Of a stretch of DNA of 20,222 nucleotides, positions 16,190-20,222 are shown one piece after another. Under the pieces are notes generated by a model that did no database searches, had not been told where the DNA came from, and saw nothing but the letters and a program-made list of their open reading frames with translations. Origin of the DNA: Nitrospirota bacterium (GTDB taxonomy: Bacteria; Nitrospirota; Nitrospiria; Nitrospirales; UBA8639); contig QIMB01000243.1 in NCBI GenBank assembly GCA_003233615.1, positions 1-20,222 on the forward strand, read 5' to 3'. Each line of letters opens with the position of its first letter. The stretch's first letter is position 1. The position numbers were made by a program, and so were the translations under genes.

Positions 16190-16526
16190 GTGCATTTTTT
16201 GTCAGATTGTGGAGGGAGCGATCCCCGCAAAGAAACTCTATGAAGACGATCACGTCATCGCCTTTGACGATATGAATCCGCAAGCACGTGTGCATGTCTT
16301 GGTTATTCCCAAGCGACACCTCGTGTCACTGGATGATACGCAGGATTCGGATTCTGTGTTATTGGGGAAACTTATGGTTGTGTGCGCGAAGATAGCCAGG
16401 GAGCGCGGCATTGTGGACGGTGGATATCGTGTCGTGGCGAACACCGGACGCGAGGCAGGCCAGTCTGTGTTTCATCTTCACCTGCATGTGCTCGGAGGGC
16501 GCCCGTTTGCATGGCCACCAGGGTAA
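16182..16526 (+). CDS. HIT-family (HinT-like) nucleotide hydrolase
   Basis: This is a 114-residue histidine-triad protein. It opens CIFCQIVEGAIPAKK and has the catalytic triad His98-His100-His102 in FHLHLHVLGG. HinT-type members hydrolyse purine nucleoside phosphoramidates, including aminoacyl-AMP adducts; the physiological substrate here is unknown. ATG 16182 is chosen because GAGG sits 6 nt upstream and the N-terminus then matches the family; a GTG at 16170 is in frame but gives a poor N-terminus. It overlaps hisIE by 8 bp and so is probably the last gene of the his transcript. dnaG follows after 56 bp. Confidence 0.95.
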   Translation: MAECIFCQIVEGAIPAKKLYEDDHVIAFDDMNPQARVHVLVIPKRHLVSLDDTQDSDSVLLGKLMVVCAKIARERGIVDGGYRVVANTGREAGQSVFHLHLHVLGGRPFAWPPG

Positions 16527-16582
16527 TGTGCCTGTAAAGATCGCAAAATGCATGTTCGTGATTCATTGAAAGTGTGCAGATT

Positions 16583-18403
16583 ATGAGCGAAAAACGAGGC
16601 GTGCCGTCTGAAACAATACAACAAATTCGGGAACGTATCGATATTGTCGATTTGATCTCCACCTATGTGAGTCTTTCCAAAGCCGGGCAGAATTTTAAAG
16701 GGCTGTGTCCCTTCCATTCAGAAAAATCTCCATCCTTTTCGGTGAATCCCGTGAGTCAATACTTCCATTGTTTTGGCTGTCAGGCCGGGGGCGATGCCTT
16801 TACGTTTCTCATGAAGCAAGAAAATATGGATTTCATGGAGGCTCTCCGTGAGCTCAGCCAACGGGCCGGGATTGCGCTTCCCGAACGACGTCAATCCACC
16901 TCCCGCCCGAAATCAGGCTTGTCCCGCGAGCGGTATTTTCACCTCTATCAATTAGCGGCCTCCTGGTATCACCAGAATCTTCAAGAATCCTCAGACGCTC
17001 AAGAAGCCAGGGCCTACTTGGATCAACGCGGGATTTCGCGTCAATCGTGGACGACGTTTCAATTAGGATATGCGCCTGAAGGCTGGAATGGGTTATCCAC
17101 ATGGATGGAGCGGCAATCGGTCACACCAGATGAGCTTGTTCATGCCGGATTGATTGTCCGAAAAGAAAGAGACGGTGCCCAAGGTTTTTCCACGTATGAT
17201 CGATTTCGCAATCGCGTGTTGTTTCCTATTGCTGATACGAGGGGCCACGTCTTGGGTTTTGGAGGTCGGGTGATGCAAGATGAGTCTTCTCCAAAATATC
17301 TCAATTCTCCAGAAACTGATCAATTTTTTAAAGGTCGCACATTATATGGTTTAGATAAAGCCAGGCAGTCGGCAACGGGGGTTGGTCGTTTTTATTTGGT
17401 TGAGGGCTATTTCGATGTCATTGCCCTTCATGAACATGGCTTGACGAATGTCGTGGCACCACTGGGAACCGCACTGACTGCTGATCATGTGCAGATATTA
17501 CGGCGGTTTGTGCCATCGGTCATGTTGGTGTTTGATGGGGATACGGCCGGGGTGAATGCGGTGTTGCGGACTCTCGATTTGTTCATCAATTCAGGTATGG
17601 ACGTACGGGTCTTGTTGTTACCAGCCGGGGAGGACCCGGATACATTTATTCGCACGAACGGTGTGGAGGCATTTCAAGAGTTGGAGAGGCGGGCGGCGAC
17701 GCTTTTGGATGTTGTGGTGACCTCAGTGTTAGATAAAGCCCAAAAAGATTCTATTCAGGATCGAGTCAAACGTGCTGATGAAGTGCTCGCCATTCTTCAC
17801 AAGACCAAAAATCCATTGGAGAAAGAGGAGTACTTGAAAGTCGTCTCTGAACGGCTGGGGATCCGCCAGGATTTGCTGAGTAAGCGGTTGCCGACGTTGC
17901 GAGTTCGTGTGGATTCGGCTCGTCCTGCATCCACTCAACCTACAGCTTCTACAGCTGTATCGCTTCCAACAGGGAAGCCTGAAGAACGTGATATCATCAT
18001 TTTCTTACTACAGGGTCGTTTGGAAGCCTCGCATATTTTGAAATTAGAGGAGGAGGTCTTTACCGTCCCGGTCTATCGACACATCATAGCTCACGCTCTT
18101 CAATTCCGTGATGAGGTTGGGCAGATCGACCTCGAGGGAATTCGAGGGGCCTTGGGTGATGATCCAGCCTATGAAATGGTGGTGGCAAAATTAAGCGTAT
18201 GGGACCTCTACCAGGATGATCTCCATGCCCATGTGATGGGGTGTCTGCGTACCCTTGGAAACAATAGGCTTAAGCGTCGGTTGGATGAAGTAATCAGGCA
18301 GGTCAAAGTTGCCGAACGAGAAGGACGTCACGATGATGTGGATGTTTTGAACCTTCAAATTCATGAAATTCGAAACCAAAAAGCTGAATTCATGGTATCC
18401 TGA
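16583..18403 (+). CDS. dnaG: DNA primase
   Basis: DnaG makes RNA primers for replication and works with the DnaB helicase. This 606-residue copy has the N-terminal zinc domain with Cys42, His45, Cys63 and Cys66 (CPFH...FHCFGC), the catalytic core with FGGRVM, the TOPRIM acidic motif VEGYFDVI (Glu274) and the metal-binding DGD (Asp318, Asp320), and a C-terminal helical region of the helicase-binding type (about 450-606). It is slightly longer than E. coli DnaG (581). I prefer ATG 16583; a GTG at 16574 would add three residues. rpoD, a frequent neighbour of dnaG, does not follow; instead there is a tRNA gene. Confidence 0.97.
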   Translation: MSEKRGVPSETIQQIRERIDIVDLISTYVSLSKAGQNFKGLCPFHSEKSPSFSVNPVSQYFHCFGCQAGGDAFTFLMKQENMDFMEALRELSQRAGIALPERRQSTSRPKSGLSRERYFHLYQLAASWYHQNLQESSDAQEARAYLDQRGISRQSWTTFQLGYAPEGWNGLSTWMERQSVTPDELVHAGLIVRKERDGAQGFSTYDRFRNRVLFPIADTRGHVLGFGGRVMQDESSPKYLNSPETDQFFKGRTLYGLDKARQSATGVGRFYLVEGYFDVIALHEHGLTNVVAPLGTALTADHVQILRRFVPSVMLVFDGDTAGVNAVLRTLDLFINSGMDVRVLLLPAGEDPDTFIRTNGVEAFQELERRAATLLDVVVTSVLDKAQKDSIQDRVKRADEVLAILHKTKNPLEKEEYLKVVSERLGIRQDLLSKRLPTLRVRVDSARPASTQPTASTAVSLPTGKPEERDIIIFLLQGRLEASHILKLEEEVFTVPVYRHIIAHALQFRDEVGQIDLEGIRGALGDDPAYEMVVAKLSVWDLYQDDLHAHVMGCLRTLGNNRLKRRLDEVIRQVKVAEREGRHDDVDVLNLQIHEIRNQKAEFMVS

Positions 18404-18496
18404 TATTTTTTCATCCAATACCAAAGAAAAGTGGAAAAAGTATTTTCCTAGGTGCCAAGCATATGGTACAAGATATATTAGGCCATTGTGGAGTTT

Positions 18497-18573
18497 GGGC
18501 CCATAGCTCAGTTGGTTAGAGCGGCTGACTCATAATCAGTTGGTCCCAGGTTCAAGTCCTGGTGGGCCCACCA
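18497..18573 (+). tRNA. tRNA-Ile2 (anticodon CAT, expected lysidine-modified)
   Basis: This is a complete 77-nt cloverleaf with encoded CCA. The acceptor arms GGGCCCA and TGGGCCC pair perfectly, the D arm is GCTCAGTTGGTTAGAGC, the anticodon loop is CTCATAA with CAT at 18531-18533, and the T arm holds TTCAAGT. A CAT anticodon may mean initiator Met, elongator Met or Ile2. C4-G69 and C5-G68 in the acceptor stem, which TilS uses to recognise Ile2, favour Ile2; elongator Met in E. coli has other pairs there. A TATATT at 18474-18479 could be its -10 box. Confidence 0.9.
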
Positions 18574-18636
18574 AGATATCGGGCCGGACTTGAAGTGCTG
18601 ACGGAGTGGACGGGTATTATTAATGTTGAGGATTTT

Positions 18637-19365
18637 GTGAATTCGCAGCTGCAGCTTATTATTGAACTTCAAAAGCTTGATCGTCGAATTTTTCAGATTC
18701 TGGACGCGCAGCGAAAAGCTCCAGAGCTTCTCCAATCTGCTGAGTCCCCCCTCCAAGATATTCTCTCTCGTCTTCAAACATTGAAAAGCACCGGCGAATC
18801 TCTTGCCACTCAACAACGTAGTTCTGAACGCGAGTTGGCAACGCAAGAAGATTCGCTTCATAAAGTTCGAAGTCGGTTATCAGAGTTAAAAACGAATAAA
18901 GAATATCAGGCTCATTTATTTGAAATTGAGCAGGCCAGAAAGAAAAAGAGTTCCATCGAGGAAAGCGTACTCGAAGTCATGGAGAGGGTTGAGGAAAACA
19001 GCACGGCTGCAAAGGAATTGGAAGAACAAGCCGGTGAGGCCCAGAAAGTGTTCGATGCGGAAAAGCTTCGTTTGGACAGTCAATCGGCTGAACTAGGCAA
19101 GGAAATAGCCGACCTTGAACGACAGCAACAGGTTGTAGCTGATACAGTAGAAAAACCGTTGCTGACTCGATACAACCGGTTAAAGACATTGCGAAAAGGG
19201 TTTGCAGTGGCTGAAGTGCATGACGGGTCTTGTGGTGGTTGCCGGCTACAACTTCCTCCCCAACTTGTTGCTGAAGTGAGAAGAGGGGATGAATTGATGG
19301 ACTGTTCCTATTGTCATCGCATTCTCTTTATGGCCCACCATCTTGAAGTGGAAACACTCGACTAA
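18637..19365 (+). CDS. C4-type zinc ribbon coiled-coil protein
   Basis: This is a 242-residue protein with a long N-terminal coiled coil (about 1-185, rich in E, K, Q and L heptads) and a C-terminal zinc ribbon with Cys199/Cys202 (CGGC) and Cys223/Cys226 (CSYC). It matches the C4-type zinc ribbon family found in many bacteria near dnaG or RNase P genes. Its role is not established; nucleic-acid binding is suspected. The start is GTG 18637 with GAGG 5 nt upstream, giving a family-like start (NSQLQLIIELQKLDRRI). An open frame extends back to a GTG inside the tRNA, which is unlikely to be used. It lies 63 bp after the tRNA gene. Confidence 0.9.
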   Translation: MNSQLQLIIELQKLDRRIFQILDAQRKAPELLQSAESPLQDILSRLQTLKSTGESLATQQRSSERELATQEDSLHKVRSRLSELKTNKEYQAHLFEIEQARKKKSSIEESVLEVMERVEENSTAAKELEEQAGEAQKVFDAEKLRLDSQSAELGKEIADLERQQQVVADTVEKPLLTRYNRLKTLRKGFAVAEVHDGSCGGCRLQLPPQLVAEVRRGDELMDCSYCHRILFMAHHLEVETLD

Positions 19366-19481
19366 TCCCCTTTGGCATGTTCGTTCCTTGTGGGCTTGTT
19401 GAATATCATCACTCCCATAGCCCGATAGATGCTTGTAGTGCAATCGACGTCAGTAGCCAAGGGAATGTTCAAAAAATCAAG

Positions 19482-19501
19482 CCCTGAGTTTTTCCGAAGG
19501 G
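19482..19501 (+). repeat. CCTGAG...CGAAGG repeat, copy 1
   Basis: CCCTGAGTTTTTCCGAAGGG is a partly self-complementary 20-mer. It resembles the CCCTGAGCTTGTCGAAGGG-type intergenic repeat that I recall from many environmental genomes. A second copy starts 34 bp downstream. Confidence 0.6.
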
Positions 19502-19515
19502 GCCGCCCAGTCCTG

Positions 19516-19535
19516 TCCTGAGTTTTGTCGAAGGA
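19516..19535 (+). repeat. CCTGAG...CGAAGG repeat, copy 2
   Basis: TCCTGAGTTTTGTCGAAGGA matches copy 1 in all but a few positions, and its changed outer bases (T and A) still pair with each other, as the C and G of copy 1 do. That compensation hints that folding matters. Confidence 0.6.
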
Positions 19536-19700
19536 TTAGCCACAGCCTTTTTGACGCGTGGAGCGTGCTCTCAGTACATGAGCACGACATGAAGGCGGCC
19601 TGCCTGCGCGAAGCCGCGTTCAGCATTCGTAGCTACTTTGGTGAAGGAGGCCCGGCGTTGGCGTGGAACGTGGCTGGTGGATTTTTTCAACATTCCCCTC

Positions 19701-19729
19701 TTGCATTCCCTTTCTTTCGGACCTACCAT
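19701..19729 (+). promoter_or_regulatory. Candidate promoter of rnpB
   Basis: TTGCAT (19701-19706) and TACCAT (19724-19729) are 17 bp apart and would start transcription near 19736, at the inferred 5' end of RNase P RNA. Both boxes are imperfect (3/6 and 4/6). CATATT at 19727 is an alternative -10 box. Confidence 0.35.
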
Positions 19730-19736
19730 ATTAGAC

Positions 19737-20171
19737 GGTGGTGGAAGTGGGCCGGATGACCGCTCATGCACAATCAGCGTGAGAGGAAAGTCCGGACTCC
19801 ATAGGGCAAGGTGCTGGGTAACGCCCAGGCGGAGCAATCCGACACCAGCGCCACAGAAAATATACCGCCGATGGCTGATGCTTTGCATTCGGTCAGGTAA
19901 GGGTGAAATGGTGGGGTAAGAGCCCACCGCGCTTGTGGTGACACAAGTGGCAGGGTAAGCGTCACCTGGAGCAAGACCAAATAGGGGGACGAGTCCCTGT
20001 TGTGATGAGGAAATCATTCTTTGCCAGAACAGGAGAGAGGTCGGCCCGACCAAGGTTCCCGGGTAGGTTGCTTGAAGCCTAGAGTAATCTAGGTTCCAGA
20101 GAAATGGTCATCGCCGAATGAGGCGTGCTTCAATCGGTACAGAATCCGGCTTATAGGCCCGCTTCTCCACC
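19737..20171 (+). ncRNA. rnpB: RNase P RNA, bacterial type A
   Basis: This is the catalytic RNA that trims the 5' leader from precursor tRNAs. The universally conserved P4 region is present: GAGGAAAGTCCGGACTCC at 19783-19800 and ACAGAATCCGGCTTAT near 20140-20154. The core GTAAGGGTGAAATGGTGGGG at about 19898 with GTAAGAGCCCACCGC is also diagnostic. The P1 helix pairs 19744-19753 with 20156-20165, and GGTGG (19737-19741) with CCACC (20167-20171) may extend it, which sets the ends. P3 is CTCATGC with GCGTGAG around an ACAATCA loop. The closing ATAGG after GGCTT and the overall length of about 435 nt suit a type A RNA. ORFs on the opposite strand are artefacts. Confidence 0.95.
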
Positions 20172-20177
20172 TTTTTT
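20156..20177 (+). terminator. Intrinsic terminator of rnpB
   Basis: The 3' strand of the RNase P P1 helix ends in CCACC and is followed at once by six T residues (20172-20177). The P1 stem followed by a U tract is a usual way for rnpB transcripts to end. The final 45 bases of the window hold nothing I can identify. Confidence 0.55.
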
Positions 20178-20222
20178 AATCCTAGAAACAGTGCGTGTGT
20201 GAAAGTTCATCATTATGAGGTA

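Larger units (their letters stand above)
19461..19697. mobile_element. 237-bp MITE-like element with 18-bp terminal inverted repeats
   Basis: The left end GGGAATGTTCAAAAAATC (19461-19478) and the right end (19680-19697) are inverted copies with one mismatch in 18. The interior codes for nothing and contains two related 20-bp repeats and a perfect 7-bp hairpin (CGTGCTC 19564-19570 with GAGCACG 19580-19586), then a GCGGC/GCCGC hairpin (19595-19617). Size, non-coding content and terminal repeats fit a miniature insertion element. No target duplication is evident at the edges, so the exact borders or the mechanism are uncertain. It lies directly upstream of the rnpB promoter. Confidence 0.5.
19366..19736. 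other. Gene-free interval before rnpB
   Basis: These 371 bp have no convincing gene. The first 95 bp show nothing I can name. The rest is mainly the inverted-repeat-bounded element (19461-19697), followed by about 40 bp with the probable rnpB promoter. Confidence 0.6.

Noticed and set aside
18433..18448. GGAAAA-AGTA-TTTTCC palindrome after dnaG as a terminator
   Set aside because: The stem is A/T-rich with no T tract after it, so intrinsic termination is doubtful.
18508..18861. A 117-codon minus-strand ORF whose C-terminus reads WAHQDLNLGPTDYESAALTN
   Set aside because: It is the translated antisense of the tRNA; this peptide is a familiar annotation artefact. The rest is antisense to the zinc-ribbon gene.
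19571..20053. A 160-codon minus-strand ORF and shorter plus-strand ORFs across 19565-19980
   Set aside because: They lie across the repeat element and the RNase P RNA. The RNA is unmistakable and the protein sequences look like random translation.

Overview
The window is a chromosomal, mostly housekeeping segment of a Gram-negative-type bacterium with roughly even base composition. The order rho-rpmE-prfA-prmC-murA followed by a near-complete histidine operon, then a HIT protein, dnaG, a C4 zinc-ribbon protein and rnpB, recalls Nitrospirota (Nitrospira-like) and some deltaproteobacterial genomes. A Nitrospirota origin is my inference from gene order and protein style; no database search was possible.

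Region 1 (1-4688) holds small, loosely connected genes. On the minus strand are a PGPGW-type membrane protein followed by a CstA-family carrier, a YciI-like protein and a DUF2203 protein. On the plus strand is an EVE-domain protein with a clear sigma70-type promoter. The intergenic stretches here contain several hairpins and one probable terminator.

Region 2 (4689-9911) is a plus-strand run for transcription termination, translation and cell wall: rho, rpmE (zinc-binding L31), prfA (RF1), prmC (the RF1/RF2 glutamine methyltransferase) and murA. PrfA and PrmC are enzyme substrate and modifier, but their genes are separated by an unusual 184-bp near-perfectly symmetric foldback sequence that even supplies the prfA stop codon.

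Region 3 (9908-16526) is the his operon: hisG (short form), hisD, hisB, hisH, a lipoprotein gene, hisA, hisF, hisIE and a HIT-family gene. Stop and start codons overlap at most junctions (murA/hisG, hisG/hisD, hisD/hisB, hisH/lipoprotein, hisA/hisF, hisIE/HIT), which points to one transcript with coupled translation. hisC, hisZ and a histidinol-phosphatase gene are not in the window. The lipoprotein gene is the one member with no evident histidine role.

Region 4 (16583-20222) has dnaG, a tRNA with anticodon CAT (best read as the lysidine-modified tRNA-Ile2), a coiled-coil zinc-ribbon protein, a 237-bp element bounded by 18-bp inverted repeats and carrying two copies of a CCTGAG...CGAAGG-type repeat, and the type A RNase P RNA gene with its terminator.

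I see no CRISPR array, phage, defence island or obviously new multi-gene system. The most interesting content is non-coding: the foldback between prfA and prmC and the inverted-repeat element beside rnpB.
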